From positions 1 through 64,000 of the forward strand of contig CACMRC010000006.1 of assembly GCA_902615975.1 (NCBI GenBank): 64,000 bases of DNA, in the 5' to 3' direction. The notes under the pieces are model-generated. The model made no database searches and was not told where the DNA came from. It saw only the letters and a program-made list of their open reading frames with translations. The position numbers and the translations under genes are program-made. This DNA is from an uncultured Pelagibacteraceae bacterium (lineage in GTDB: Bacteria; Pseudomonadota; Alphaproteobacteria; Pelagibacterales; Pelagibacteraceae). This document shows, one piece after another, positions 22,807 to 31,527 of the stretch; the first letter of the stretch is position 1, and every line of letters starts with the position of its first letter.

Positions 22807-23736
22807 TCAATTAAATTCTAAAAGAGCATCAACGTGTCTTTTAGTGCTTTCTCGAAGTGCATTTAGGTCATAACCACCCTCTAAAATTGAAACAACTTTT
22901 CCATTACAAAACTTTTTAGAGGTCTCTAATACTCTTTTAGTAATAGTAAAATAATCATCTGTTTTTAAATTAAATTGAGCGAGAGGGTCATCTTCATGGG
23001 CGTCAAAACCAGCGCTAATCAATATAAACTCTGGTCTAAACTCTTCTAATTTTTTTAATACACGGTCAAATACGTTTAAATATTCTTCTGAACTTATGCC
23101 AGCTGGCAAAGGTATATTAAAGATATTGTTAAATTTACCTCTTTCTTGTTCTGAACCAGTTCCTGGGTAGTAGGGATATTGGTGTGTTGATATAAAAAGA
23201 ACATTTTCATTTTCATAAAAAATATCCTGTGTTCCATTTCCATGATGTACATCAAAATCTATTATTGCAATTTTCTTATATTTATATTTTTTCAACAAAT
23301 AATTTGCACCAATACTTACTGAATTTAAAATGCAAAAACCAGCAGCCTTATTTTGTGAGCTATGATGCCCAGGAGGTCGAACACCACAAAATGCATTTCT
23401 AAATTCTTTTTTTTCTACTCCATCAATTGCAGTAATTATTGATCCAACTGCATCGAAAGTTGCATCTTTGCTTCCAGGTGAAATGATTGTATCGCCATCA
23501 AGTGAAGAAAATCCTTTTTTTGGAAAAGAACTTTTTACTAAATTTAAATAATTACTTTCATGTGTGGTTAATAGAATATCATCTGAAACTTTAGATGGTT
23601 TCTTCCATATAAGATTTTTATTATTAAGTTTTTTAAAATTTTCTACTATGACTGATACCCTTGCTATTTGCTCAGGATGCCCAGGACCTGTATCATGATC
23701 TTGAGATGTATCTGATGTAATTAAACCAGTTTTCAC
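22807..23736 (-). CDS. Histone deacetylase-fold (class II-like / acetoin utilisation) deacetylase
   Basis: 309 residues of the arginase/deacetylase fold. Active-site signatures: RPPGHHSS (tandem His at 124-125), FDVHHGNGTQ (Asp and His zinc ligands, 161-170), and ISAGFDAHEDDPL (zinc Asp). GGYDLNALRES is the C-terminal signature. Bacterial members deacetylate acetyl-polyamines, acetyl-lysine or other amides; the substrate cannot be chosen from sequence. The start overlaps the dapE stop by 4 bp and a SET-domain gene follows. Confidence 0.92.
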   Translation of the reverse strand: MKTGLITSDTSQDHDTGPGHPEQIARVSVIVENFKKLNNKNLIWKKPSKVSDDILLTTHESNYLNLVKSSFPKKGFSSLDGDTIISPGSKDATFDAVGSIITAIDGVEKKEFRNAFCGVRPPGHHSSQNKAAGFCILNSVSIGANYLLKKYKYKKIAIIDFDVHHGNGTQDIFYENENVLFISTHQYPYYPGTGSEQERGKFNNIFNIPLPAGISSEEYLNVFDRVLKKLEEFRPEFILISAGFDAHEDDPLAQFNLKTDDYFTITKRVLETSKKFCNGKVVSILEGGYDLNALRESTKRHVDALLEFN

Positions 23737-24890
23737 TTAAAGTAGTTATCTAAGATTTTAGTATAAATTAAAGTTAATCTTTTTAAATCAGATAAGGACA
23801 CACATTCGCCTACCTTATGCATAGTTTTTCCCACTAATCCAAATTCTAAACATGGAGCTATTTTTCTTATAAATCTTGCATCTGATGTACCACCAGTTGT
23901 AGATAGTTGTGGTTTAATTTTAGTAATTTTCTTAATTATATTTTGTATCATAAATGTGGTTTTGTTAGGCTTAGTTAAAAAAGCCTCACCAGAAACACTA
24001 TATTCAATTTTATATTTTGATTTATTTTTATTACAAATTTGTTTTATTATTTTATTAATTTTGTTCTTTAATTTGTAAGATGTGTGTTTGTTATTAAATC
24101 TAATATTAAAGGATGCACTAGCTAATCCTGGAATTACATTATCAGCTGAATTATCAATATTAATTTTTGTTATTTCTAAATTTGTAGGTTGAAAATCTTT
24201 TGTTCCTTTATCAAATTTAATTTCTTTCAACTCTTTTAGTATTTGGACTAAAGCTGTTGATGGATTGTTTGCTCTGTTAGGGTAAGCTACATGACCTTGA
24301 ATACCAATGATAGACAATTTTCCATTCATACTACCCCTACGACCGATTTTAATCATTTCTCCTAATTTATTTGGATTAGTAGGTTCTCCAACTAAGCAAA
24401 AATCTATTTTTTCTTTTCTTTTTCTCAAATACTCAACAACTTTTTTCGTCCCATTAATTGCAATTCCCTCTTCGTCTCCAGTAATTAGAAGGCTGATGGA
24501 GCCACCAAATTTTTTGTTTACCTCAGAAAAGTTACTTACCGCAGTAACAAATGCAGCTATTGAACTTTTCATGTCATTTGCACCTCTGCCAATTAAGTAT
24601 CCTTTCTTAACTGCAGGTTTAAAGGGATTAACAGTCCAATCATTTAAATTACCAGGTGGTACTACATCCAAATGGCCTGCATAACAAAAATTTGGACTTG
24701 TGGTACCAAGTCTTGCATAAAGATTTTTTACAGGATAACTATTTCTATCTTTGAACTCGAGTATTTTAGTTTTAAAGCCAAGTTTTTTTAATTTTTTTTC
24801 TAAAAATTTAATTACACCAGCATCAGTTTTTGTAACAGATGGAAACCTAATTAGCTCTTTAGCTAATTGTAATTCATTTATTGTTGGCAT
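23733..24890 (-). CDS. dapE: Succinyl-diaminopimelate desuccinylase
   Basis: Zinc-dependent M20-family hydrolase of the succinylase route to lysine and meso-diaminopimelate. 385 residues. Metal-site segments: YAGHLDVVPPG, GRGANDMKSS and TGDEEG (catalytic Glu pair); GEPT and GTSDARF follow in their usual places. It begins 2 nt after dapD, giving the dapDE pair. The alternative call, an acetylornithine deacetylase, is less likely because of the dapD neighbour and the GGTSDARF wording. Confidence 0.96.
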   Translation of the reverse strand: MPTINELQLAKELIRFPSVTKTDAGVIKFLEKKLKKLGFKTKILEFKDRNSYPVKNLYARLGTTSPNFCYAGHLDVVPPGNLNDWTVNPFKPAVKKGYLIGRGANDMKSSIAAFVTAVSNFSEVNKKFGGSISLLITGDEEGIAINGTKKVVEYLRKRKEKIDFCLVGEPTNPNKLGEMIKIGRRGSMNGKLSIIGIQGHVAYPNRANNPSTALVQILKELKEIKFDKGTKDFQPTNLEITKINIDNSADNVIPGLASASFNIRFNNKHTSYKLKNKINKIIKQICNKNKSKYKIEYSVSGEAFLTKPNKTTFMIQNIIKKITKIKPQLSTTGGTSDARFIRKIAPCLEFGLVGKTMHKVGECVSLSDLKRLTLIYTKILDNYFK

Positions 24891-24892
24891 GT

Positions 24893-25720
24893 TTAATCTC
24901 TTAAAAGATCGTTAACTGATGTTTTTGATCTCGTCTTTTCATCAACTTGTTTAATTATTACCGCACAATACAAAGATGGCGCTTTTGGATTGTTTTTATC
25001 CGGCAAGGATCCTGGAACTACCACTGAATAGGGTGGGATTTTTCCATAAGTTACTTCACCAGTTTTTCTATTAACAATTTTTGTTGATTGTCCAATATAC
25101 ATTCCCATACTCAGGACAGAGCCTTCTCCAACTATTACACCTTCTACTACTTCTGACATTGCTCCTAAGAAAACATTGTCTTCAATAATTGTAGGTAATG
25201 CTTGAGCAGGTTCTAATACTCCTCCAACTCCAGTACCAGCTGAGATATGACAATTTTTTCCAATCTGACAACAGCTTCCAGCACGACTAAATGTATCCAT
25301 CATTGTTCCTTCATCAATATAAGCACCAATATTTACATAACATGGCATTAAAACCGCATTTTTTCCTACAAATGATCCTTTTCTTACAGGTGAATTAGGC
25401 ACCATTCTAAAACCAGCTTTTTCATGATCTTCTTTTGTCCATCCAGCTGTTTTTCCTTTAAGTAAATGAGCTTTGTCATACCAGCTACTGTATGGACCAT
25501 TTAAATTTTCCATTGGGTACATTCTAAAGCTTAACATGATAGCTTTTTTTAGATGTTGATGTGTAACCCATTCACCATTGATCTTTTCAGCTACTCTTGC
25601 TTTTCCACTGTCTAAATCATCAATAATTTGATTAACAGCATCCTTTAAAGATTTATCTGAATTTTGACTTACTTGGTCTTTATTTTCCCAAGCTTCATTT
25701 ATAATTTTCTCTATACTCAT
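24893..25720 (-). CDS. dapD: 2,3,4,5-tetrahydropyridine-2,6-dicarboxylate N-succinyltransferase
   Basis: Uses succinyl-CoA to acylate tetrahydrodipicolinate in lysine/DAP synthesis. 275 residues. An N-terminal helical domain contains the RMYPMENLNGPYSSWYDKA region, followed by a left-handed beta-helix of hexapeptide repeats (VLMPCYVNIGAYIDEGTM, CHISAGTGVGGVLEP, VIVGEGSVLSMGMYIGQST). It lies 4 nt after the HAD phosphatase gene and 2 nt before dapE. Confidence 0.98.
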   Translation of the reverse strand: MSIEKIINEAWENKDQVSQNSDKSLKDAVNQIIDDLDSGKARVAEKINGEWVTHQHLKKAIMLSFRMYPMENLNGPYSSWYDKAHLLKGKTAGWTKEDHEKAGFRMVPNSPVRKGSFVGKNAVLMPCYVNIGAYIDEGTMMDTFSRAGSCCQIGKNCHISAGTGVGGVLEPAQALPTIIEDNVFLGAMSEVVEGVIVGEGSVLSMGMYIGQSTKIVNRKTGEVTYGKIPPYSVVVPGSLPDKNNPKAPSLYCAVIIKQVDEKTRSKTSVNDLLRD

Positions 25721-25724
25721 AGTT

Positions 25725-26396
25725 TTATGAGTTTTTTAATAACCTTATTTCTTTTAAAAATAAAGAAAGATTTTCAATTTTGTAATCAATATACTCTTCG
25801 TCAGACTCTTTTTTCCCCCAGTATTCATCATTGATTAACCAAACTGTTTTTGCTCCTCTTTCTTTTCCAATAGATAAGTTTTTTGCGATATCTTCAATAT
25901 AAAGTGTCTCAGTTGGATCAATTTGAAATTTTTTGACCATAAGATCAAATGCTTTTGCCTCAGGTTTTGGACTGTACTCAGCATCAACAATATCAAATAC
26001 ACCGTCAAATTGATCATCAATTCCTAAGTGAGTAGTAATATTTTTAACATGTTCTTTACTGCCATTTGTAAAGACAAATTTGTTTAGATTAATATTTTCA
26101 AGCTCATTCCTTAAAGCAGTATCTTTTTCTAAAAAATCTAAATTAATATCATGCACATAGTCTAAAAATTCTCTTGGAGGTATATCGTGATGTATCATTA
26201 AACCATTAAGACTAGTGTTATATTTATGAAAATAATTTGTTTGTAATTCTTTTGCCTCTTTTAAATCTACATTTAATTTATTCGAAATATATTGAGTCAT
26301 TTTTTTACTTACCTGACCAAATACTCCTTCAAGATCACTATAGAGTACCCCATCACAATCAAATAATATGTTTTTGATATTCTTTAATTCTTTCAT
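25725..26396 (-). CDS. HAD-superfamily hydrolase, pyrimidine 5'-nucleotidase-like
   Basis: 223 residues. HAD motif I is FDCDGVLYSD with nucleophile D13 and D15, motif II is FTNGS, motif III lysine is in YSPKPEAK, and motif IV is YIEDIAKNL. The small helical cap and overall pattern resemble the SDT1/pyrimidine 5'-nucleotidase group, common next to argB or dapD in alphaproteobacteria. It overlaps argB by 4 bp. A role in nucleotide salvage or phosphate release is inferred; the substrate is not certain. Confidence 0.88.
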   Translation of the reverse strand: MKELKNIKNILFDCDGVLYSDLEGVFGQVSKKMTQYISNKLNVDLKEAKELQTNYFHKYNTSLNGLMIHHDIPPREFLDYVHDINLDFLEKDTALRNELENINLNKFVFTNGSKEHVKNITTHLGIDDQFDGVFDIVDAEYSPKPEAKAFDLMVKKFQIDPTETLYIEDIAKNLSIGKERGAKTVWLINDEYWGKKESDEEYIDYKIENLSLFLKEIRLLKNS

Positions 26397-27241
26397 TGTC
26401 TTATTAGGGTCCCAGAGCCCTTGTCAGAGAATATTTCCCATAAACACGAATGTGGCTTTGTGCCATTGATTATACCAGCTGCTGTTACACCATTATTTAC
26501 CGCGTCTAAACATGCGTTTATTTTAGGTATCATACCTTCTGTAATAGTTTCATCTTTAATCATTTTAAGAACCTCAGATGAAGAAATTTCCTCTATTAAT
26601 TTCTTATTTTTATCTAAAACACCATCAACATTCGTCATTAACAATAGTCTTCTAGATTTTAAAGATTTTGCTATAGCCATCGCAGCTGTATCTCCATTAA
26701 TATTATATGTTTGGTTTTCTTTACCTAATCCTAATGGAGAAATTATAGGAATTTTATTTTGATTAATTATGTTTAATATTTGTTCATTATTAATCTCATT
26801 TGGTATTCCTACAAATCCTAGCTCTTCTGCTTCTGGTATAGTTTTTATAACATTATTATTTTTTGTGTGAATAGAGATTGCTCCTGTGTCTTTGTCTTTT
26901 AAAGAATTAACAATGTCATTATTAAAATCAATTAAAACAGATTCAACAATATCAATTATATTTTTGTCAGTTACTCTTAGTCCTCTTATAAATTTTGATT
27001 GAATATTTGATTTTTCAAGCTCTCTTTTAATTCTAGGTCCACCACCATGAATTACCACAGTTGCAAGGCCTAATTTATTTAAAACACTAAGATCAGTTAT
27101 AAAATTATTAAATACGTTTCTATCAATTAAAACATTTCCACCGTATTTAATTACTATTAAATCATTTTTATATTTTTCAATATATTTAGTTACTTCATTA
27201 ATTGGTGGCCCATCTTTAGGTAATATCTTTTCAAGGTCCAT
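26393..27241 (-). CDS. argB: Acetylglutamate kinase
   Basis: Phosphorylates N-acetylglutamate, the second step of arginine synthesis. 282 residues of the amino-acid-kinase fold: VIKYGGNVL near the N-terminus, VIHGGGPRI phosphate-binding loop, and NINGDTAAMAIA and LLLMTNVDGVLD in the C-lobe. argD and argF lie at 56.4-58.5 kb, so the arginine genes are split. It lies 14 nt after yidC and overlaps the HAD gene by 4 bp. Confidence 0.97.
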   Translation of the reverse strand: MDLEKILPKDGPPINEVTKYIEKYKNDLIVIKYGGNVLIDRNVFNNFITDLSVLNKLGLATVVIHGGGPRIKRELEKSNIQSKFIRGLRVTDKNIIDIVESVLIDFNNDIVNSLKDKDTGAISIHTKNNNVIKTIPEAEELGFVGIPNEINNEQILNIINQNKIPIISPLGLGKENQTYNINGDTAAMAIAKSLKSRRLLLMTNVDGVLDKNKKLIEEISSSEVLKMIKDETITEGMIPKINACLDAVNNGVTAAGIINGTKPHSCLWEIFSDKGSGTLIRQ

Positions 27242-27255
27242 TTATTATTTTTTAA

Positions 27256-28935
27256 TTAGGTTACAGTTTTAACTGTTGTACGTTTCATTATTACAACCTG
27301 CTGGGCCATTGTTAAAATGTTATTAACTGTCCAATAAATTACTAGCCCACTCGGGAATGGTGCAAGAATCACTGTTAAAAATAAAGGGAAGAACATAAAT
27401 ATTTTTGCTTGCATTGGATCTGTTGGAGCGGGATTTAACTTTTGTTGTACCCACATTGATACCCCCATAGCAACTGGCCATGCTCCAATTACAAGGAAAG
27501 AAGGCACGTCATAAGGAAACAATCCAAATAAATTAAATATAGAAGTAGGATCCTTAGCACTTAAATCTTGGATCCACCCATAAAAAGGCATATGACGCAT
27601 TTCTATCGTTACAAATAAAACTTTATACAAAGCAAAAAATACAGGTATTTGAATCAGAATTGGCAAACATCCAGACATGGGATTTACTTTTTCCTTCTTG
27701 TAAAGAGCCATCATTGCTTGTTGCAATTTCATCTTGTCATCTTTGTGTACTTCCTTAAGTCTTGCCATCTCAGGCTGAAGAGCTTTCATTTTAGCCATGC
27801 TTCTGAATGAAAAATTAGCAAGTGGAAAAAATGCTACACGAATACAAACAGTAACAGCAATAATTGCTAATCCATAATTACCAAATATTTTAAAGAAATA
27901 TTCTAAAGCAGTAAACAAAGGACGTGTTAAAAAGTATAAGAATCCCCAATCAATCGTAAGATCAAATTTATCAATTTTTAATGATTCTGCGTACCCATCA
28001 ATTACATCAACTCTTTTTGCAGCTACTATTACTTGTAAGTTTTCTTCTATAGAAGAGTTTCCAGTTAACTCTAATGGTTCAGTTGTAACAAAGTTTATTC
28101 TGTACTTGTTTTTATAATCCATCGTAGTTTTAAATTCTTTTTCTCTTGGTGGAATTAGAGTTGATATGTAATATTTATCTCCTAGACCTAACCATCCTTT
28201 TTGGGCAGTTCTTGAGAATTTTTTCTCTTCAATATCGTCATAATCTTCCTCAATTAATTCTTCGTCCAATGTAGCGATAGGGCCTTCATGAAGAATGTAA
28301 AAATCGGTTAAACCTTCTGGGATTTGATTTCTTATAATTTGTCCATAAGAATAGAAGTCATAGTTTTTATCAGTAGAATTTATAACTCTTTGTTTTATTG
28401 TGAATAAAAACTTATCATCTAATGCAATTTCTTTTTCAAAAGTGATGCCCTGATCATTTGTCCAACTTAGTTTTATAGGAGATTGATCAGTTAATTTTTT
28501 ATTTCCAGAAACTGACCAAATTGAATCTGCATTTGGAATATCAATATTTTTATCAGTAGTTATAAAACCACTTTCAATTATATAGCCTTCTTTTGAGCTT
28601 CGTGGTGCAAGAAATTTTACTTTTTCATCACTTTCTAAATTAACATTATATTCTTTGAAAGTTAGATCGTCTATTGCGGCCCCTTTTAATGAAATAGATC
28701 CAACAATACTTTGGTTTTCAAATTGAATTCTTTCACTTTGTTGTAACGCTTCTTCTCGTGAAATTTCGGTTACATTTTCTTTTTGATCAAGACTAGGCGC
28801 ATCTGAATTCTGTTCAGTCTTAGTTTTTTCGGTTAAATTTTCTTTCGTTACAGGAGGTGGTGCAAAAAATAGCGAGTATAATATAATTACAGCAGCTGAT
28901 AAACTTATGGCAGCGATTATATTTCTAGTTTCCAT
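27256..28935 (-). CDS. yidC: Membrane protein insertase YidC
   Basis: Inserts proteins into the inner membrane with or without SecYEG. 559 residues: N-terminal transmembrane segment (about 7-26), a large periplasmic beta-domain (about 60-340), then the conserved five-helix core (from about residue 345) with LANFSFRSMAKMKALQPEM, PMSGCLPILIQIPVFFALYKVL and FPSGLVIYWTVNNIL. It overlaps yidD by one base, in the canonical rpmH-rnpA-yidD-yidC order. Confidence 0.98.
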   Translation of the reverse strand: METRNIIAAISLSAAVIILYSLFFAPPPVTKENLTEKTKTEQNSDAPSLDQKENVTEISREEALQQSERIQFENQSIVGSISLKGAAIDDLTFKEYNVNLESDEKVKFLAPRSSKEGYIIESGFITTDKNIDIPNADSIWSVSGNKKLTDQSPIKLSWTNDQGITFEKEIALDDKFLFTIKQRVINSTDKNYDFYSYGQIIRNQIPEGLTDFYILHEGPIATLDEELIEEDYDDIEEKKFSRTAQKGWLGLGDKYYISTLIPPREKEFKTTMDYKNKYRINFVTTEPLELTGNSSIEENLQVIVAAKRVDVIDGYAESLKIDKFDLTIDWGFLYFLTRPLFTALEYFFKIFGNYGLAIIAVTVCIRVAFFPLANFSFRSMAKMKALQPEMARLKEVHKDDKMKLQQAMMALYKKEKVNPMSGCLPILIQIPVFFALYKVLFVTIEMRHMPFYGWIQDLSAKDPTSIFNLFGLFPYDVPSFLVIGAWPVAMGVSMWVQQKLNPAPTDPMQAKIFMFFPLFLTVILAPFPSGLVIYWTVNNILTMAQQVVIMKRTTVKTVT

Positions 28936-29186
28936 TATTTATTATCCTTCATTTCTTTTTTAACTGGATCAAACCCTTCTCCACCTCCTAAAAATTTTAC
29001 TGGATGGCAGGATAAAATTCTTTTTATACTAATTAATAAACCTTTAAAAAAACCGTATTCTTTTAAAGCATCTATGCTGTATTCAGAACATGTGGGTAAA
29101 TATCTACAAGAATGACCCAATAATGGACTGATCAAATATTTATAGGCTTTGATAAATTTAATTAAAATTAAAGTAAATATATTCAT
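28935..29186 (-). CDS. yidD: Membrane protein insertion efficiency factor YidD
   Basis: 83 residues with the compact YidD signature: [30 protein letters not shown] (cysteines in the C-x6-C arrangement) and [20 protein letters not shown]. It is a small membrane-associated protein thought to help YidC-dependent insertion. It overlaps rnpA and yidC by one base on each side, so the three are tightly coupled. Confidence 0.96.
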   Translation of the reverse strand: MNIFTLILIKFIKAYKYLISPLLGHSCRYLPTCSEYSIDALKEYGFFKGLLISIKRILSCHPVKFLGGGEGFDPVKKEMKDNK

Positions 29187-29527
29187 TATTTTATTTTTGC
29201 AAAATCCTGAAAAAGAGTTTCTTTTATAATTTTGTATTCATTATTTAGCATAGAAGACTTAGCTATAACAAGAAATGAATAATCAAAGTTTATCTCTATT
29301 TTTTTAACAGCTTCATTCATGATGTTTCTTAATCTTCTTTTAATTTTATTTCTCTTTACTGCATTACCAATTTTTTTTTTAGTCACAAAACTGATATTTA
29401 GTCTTTTTTTATCTTTATTTAGTAATTTTCCAAAAAAAATACTTACATATTTATTGGTAATCTTTTTTTGTTTAAGTAAATTTTTAAATTCTTCGTTTTT
29501 TGAAAGAGCAAGTATTTTGCTTTTCAT
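29186..29527 (-). CDS. rnpA: Ribonuclease P protein component
   Basis: Protein subunit of RNase P, which trims 5' leaders of tRNA precursors. 113 residues, basic. The RNP-binding region reads [19 protein letters not shown], with [11 protein letters not shown] before it, both diagnostic. It lies 4 nt after rpmH. Given the many tRNA junctions with mRNAs in this window, its activity bears on the tRNA-His/hisS arrangement. Confidence 0.95.
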   Translation of the reverse strand: MKSKILALSKNEEFKNLLKQKKITNKYVSIFFGKLLNKDKKRLNISFVTKKKIGNAVKRNKIKRRLRNIMNEAVKKIEINFDYSFLVIAKSSMLNNEYKIIKETLFQDFAKIK

Positions 29528-29531
29528 TATA

Positions 29532-29672
29532 TTATACAGAAACAGTTAGTGATTTTCTTCCTCTTGCTCTTCTTCTAGCCAAAAGCTTTTTACCACCTTT
29601 AGTTTTCATTTTTGAACGAAAGCCGTGTTTTCGAGCTCTTTTTTTATTTGAGGGTTGATAAGTTCTTTTCAT
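29532..29672 (-). CDS. rpmH: 50S ribosomal protein L34
   Basis: A 46-residue gene read directly from the minus strand: ATG at 29672, TAA at 29534-29532. The protein starts [18 protein letters not shown], continues [21 protein letters not shown] and ends KSLTVSV, an unmistakable L34. It heads the rpmH-rnpA-yidD-yidC series and sits 4 nt before rnpA. The 96 bp to the divergent TVP38-like gene must hold its promoter; I see only weak AT-rich candidates there. Confidence 0.97.
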   Translation of the reverse strand: MKRTYQPSNKKRARKHGFRSKMKTKGGKKLLARRRARGRKSLTVSV

Positions 29673-29768
29673 AATTAGATTTGATATAGTTTTTTATAAT
29701 TTTGCACCTTTATATTAGTAATAATTAAAATAGCAAATAGAAGATTAAGCATTAAAATAAGAAGAATC

Positions 29769-30491
29769 ATGGAAAATACAAAAAAAATTAAATTATTTAT
29801 TGGATTGTCTTATTTATTAATTGTTTGCTTATTTTTGTATTTCTTTTTTTCAAAATTTAGTCTCTCAGAAATTACATCCTATGATTTTCTAAGAGATAAC
29901 CAATCTTATTTTTTTGAACTTAAAAAATCAAACTTATTTTTAATTTCAATTATTTTTTTAGCATTAACTATTCTTTGGGTTTTCCCTTTTTTAGGATTTG
30001 GATCTCCAGTAGCTTTAATGGGTGGTTTTATATTTGGAAAATGGATTGGTACACTTGTTGTTGTTTTAGGCTTGAGTATCGGTGCTACTTTTTTGTATAT
30101 TTTTGGAAACTATTTTTTAAAACAGCTTATTAGAGAAAAGTTTTTAAATAAGTTTCAAAACTTGGAAATAAAATTTAAACAATCTGAATTTATTTATTTA
30201 TTAATTTACCGTTTTATAGGTGGTATACCTTGGCAGCTGAGCTGTCTCTTGCCAACCCTATTTAATGTTAAGGTTATAAATTTTTTCTTTGCGACAATGA
30301 TTGGAATAATCCCTCAAATTTTTTTGGCGGTTTCTATTGGGAGTGGATTAGAAAAAATTATAGATAAAAATGCTAAAGTACCAGGAATAACTGATATAAT
30401 ATTTTCACCTGATATATATGTTCCTATTATAGCTTTCTTTATTTTAATTTTAATTACGATATTTTTGAGAAAGTTTTTTTATAGAAATTAG
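29769..30491 (+). CDS. TVP38/TMEM64 (VTT/DedA-like) family membrane protein
   Basis: 240 residues with about six hydrophobic segments. The VTT core has FGSPVALMGGFIFGKWIGT, LSIGATFLYIFGNYF, then YRFIGGIPWQLSCLLPTLFNV and a following TMIGIIPQIFLAVSIGSG stretch, matching the TVP38/TMEM64 pattern. The eukaryotic DedA/VTT relatives are lipid scramblases and bacterial DedA proteins affect lipid carrier recycling; the function here is not established. It is monocistronic. Its stop codon directly abuts the 3' end of the opposite-strand tRNA-Thr. Confidence 0.88.
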   Translation: MENTKKIKLFIGLSYLLIVCLFLYFFFSKFSLSEITSYDFLRDNQSYFFELKKSNLFLISIIFLALTILWVFPFLGFGSPVALMGGFIFGKWIGTLVVVLGLSIGATFLYIFGNYFLKQLIREKFLNKFQNLEIKFKQSEFIYLLIYRFIGGIPWQLSCLLPTLFNVKVINFFFATMIGIIPQIFLAVSIGSGLEKIIDKNAKVPGITDIIFSPDIYVPIIAFFILILITIFLRKFFYRN

Positions 30492-30565
30492 TGGTGCTCC
30501 CACCCTGTACTGACCAGGGAACTAGTCATTACCAATGACTTGTTATACCATTTAACTACAGGAGC
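30492..30565 (-). tRNA. tRNA-Thr (GGT)
   Basis: Read on the minus strand: acceptor GCTCCTG (from 30565) pairs with TGGGAGC, discriminator A, encoded CCA at 30494-30492. The anticodon arm is AGTCA-TTGGTAA-TGACT with anticodon GGT (complement of 30531-30533), reading ACC and ACU. The T-arm contains GGTCAGTAC in place of the common GGTTCGAAT, a mild deviation. Length 74 nt. Confidence 0.93.
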
Positions 30566-30665
30566 TTAGAGACAAATTGTATTTTATTGATAATAAAGCA
30601 TTTTTTTCAAAATATTGCCTTAATTTTTTGATTAATATGATTTATATCTATTTTAGGAAAATGTT

Positions 30666-30866
30666 ATGGGAATTCATTACGATTACAAATCAACTAAAGG
30701 TAATAAGCTTATGGAAAAGCAAGCTAAAAGAGAGAGAAAGCTTGCTGAAAAAAAAGCTAAACGTTTAGCTAAAGAAGGCCCAAAAAAAGAAGGGGAAAAA
30801 GCATCTACACTAGATCCCAATAAACCAATTTCTTTAGATTTCCTGACTAACCCAAACAAAGAATGA
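30666..30866 (+). CDS. Small basic protein, unknown function
   Basis: 66 residues with a Lys/Arg/Glu-rich helical middle (KQAKRERKLAEKKAKRLAKEG) and a C-terminal tail [17 protein letters not shown] do not recognise a named family. The ATG at 30666 has AGGA nine bases upstream; a second in-frame ATG at 30711 (MEKQAKRERK) has AAAGGT upstream and could be the true start. The stop overlaps the ATG of the next small ORF by 3 bases, so this gene, the 33-residue ORF and dcd are likely one translated series. Confidence 0.65.
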   Translation: MGIHYDYKSTKGNKLMEKQAKRERKLAEKKAKRLAKEGPKKEGEKASTLDPNKPISLDFLTNPNKE

Positions 30867-30964
30867 GTTCAAAAGAAAAAAACGAGCGTTTAAGCTTGGC
30901 GCTTAGAAAAAATTTGAAGAAAAGAAAAATTTTCCAAAAAAAAAATAAAAAGAAAAATAAATAA
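30863..30964 (+). CDS. Tiny very basic protein (33 residues) between the 66-residue gene and dcd
   Basis: ATG at 30863 overlaps the previous stop (ATGA) and its TAA (30962-30964) overlaps the dcd ATG by one base (TAATG). The peptide begins [22 protein letters not shown] and ends KKKNK. Alphaproteobacteria commonly encode a short peptide with the pattern RLxxALRxNLxRRK in the murA neighbourhood; this matches that pattern well. Double overlap and pattern match support a real gene despite its size. Function unknown; an RNA- or ribosome-binding peptide is plausible from its charge. Confidence 0.65.
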   Translation: MSSKEKNERLSLALRKNLKKRKIFQKKNKKKNK

Positions 30965-31524
30965 TGTCAATTCAACCTGATTCTTGGATTAAAAAAATGT
31001 GCAAGGAGCACAATATGATAGAGCCATTTTTGGATCATCAAGTTTCTGAAGGAAAAATTTCTTATGGATTAAGTAGTATGGGATACGATGTAAGAATCTC
31101 TGATGAATATAGAATATTTACTAATGTAAATAGTTCTTTGGTTGATCCAAAGAATTTTTCTGATGATAACTTTATAGAACGAAAAGGACCACACTGTATT
31201 ATACCACCAAATTCATTCGTATTAGCTAAAACAGTAGAATATTTTAGAATACCAAAAGACGTTTTATGTATTTGTGTTGGGAAAAGTACTTATGCAAGGA
31301 CAGGAATTATTTGTAATGTTACTCCAATTGAAAATGAATTTGAGGGCAATATTGTAATTGAGCTAAGTAATACAACACCTAACCCTGCAAAAATTTATTC
31401 AAACGAGGGAATAGCACAATTTTTATTTTTCAAATCAGATACTCAGCCAGAAACAACTTACAAATCAAAGAACGGTAAATACCAGGGTCAAACCACAATT
31501 CAAGTTGCTAAGATTAAAAAGTAA
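30964..31524 (+). CDS. dcd: dCTP deaminase
   Basis: Converts dCTP to dUTP for thymidylate synthesis. 186 residues, trimeric dUTPase-like fold. Recognisable segments: [15 protein letters not shown] near the N-terminus, [25 protein letters not shown] with the catalytic Glu, and [24 protein letters not shown]. The start overlaps the stop of the 33-residue ORF; murA follows after 3 nt. Confidence 0.97.
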   Translation: MSIQPDSWIKKMCKEHNMIEPFLDHQVSEGKISYGLSSMGYDVRISDEYRIFTNVNSSLVDPKNFSDDNFIERKGPHCIIPPNSFVLAKTVEYFRIPKDVLCICVGKSTYARTGIICNVTPIENEFEGNIVIELSNTTPNPAKIYSNEGIAQFLFFKSDTQPETTYKSKNGKYQGQTTIQVAKIKK

Positions 31525-31527
31525 TTT

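Noticed and set aside
30577..30768. Plus-strand ORF before the 66-residue basic protein gene
   Set aside because: Overlaps the better supported frame, starts in the presumed tRNA-Thr promoter region and has no recognisable pattern.
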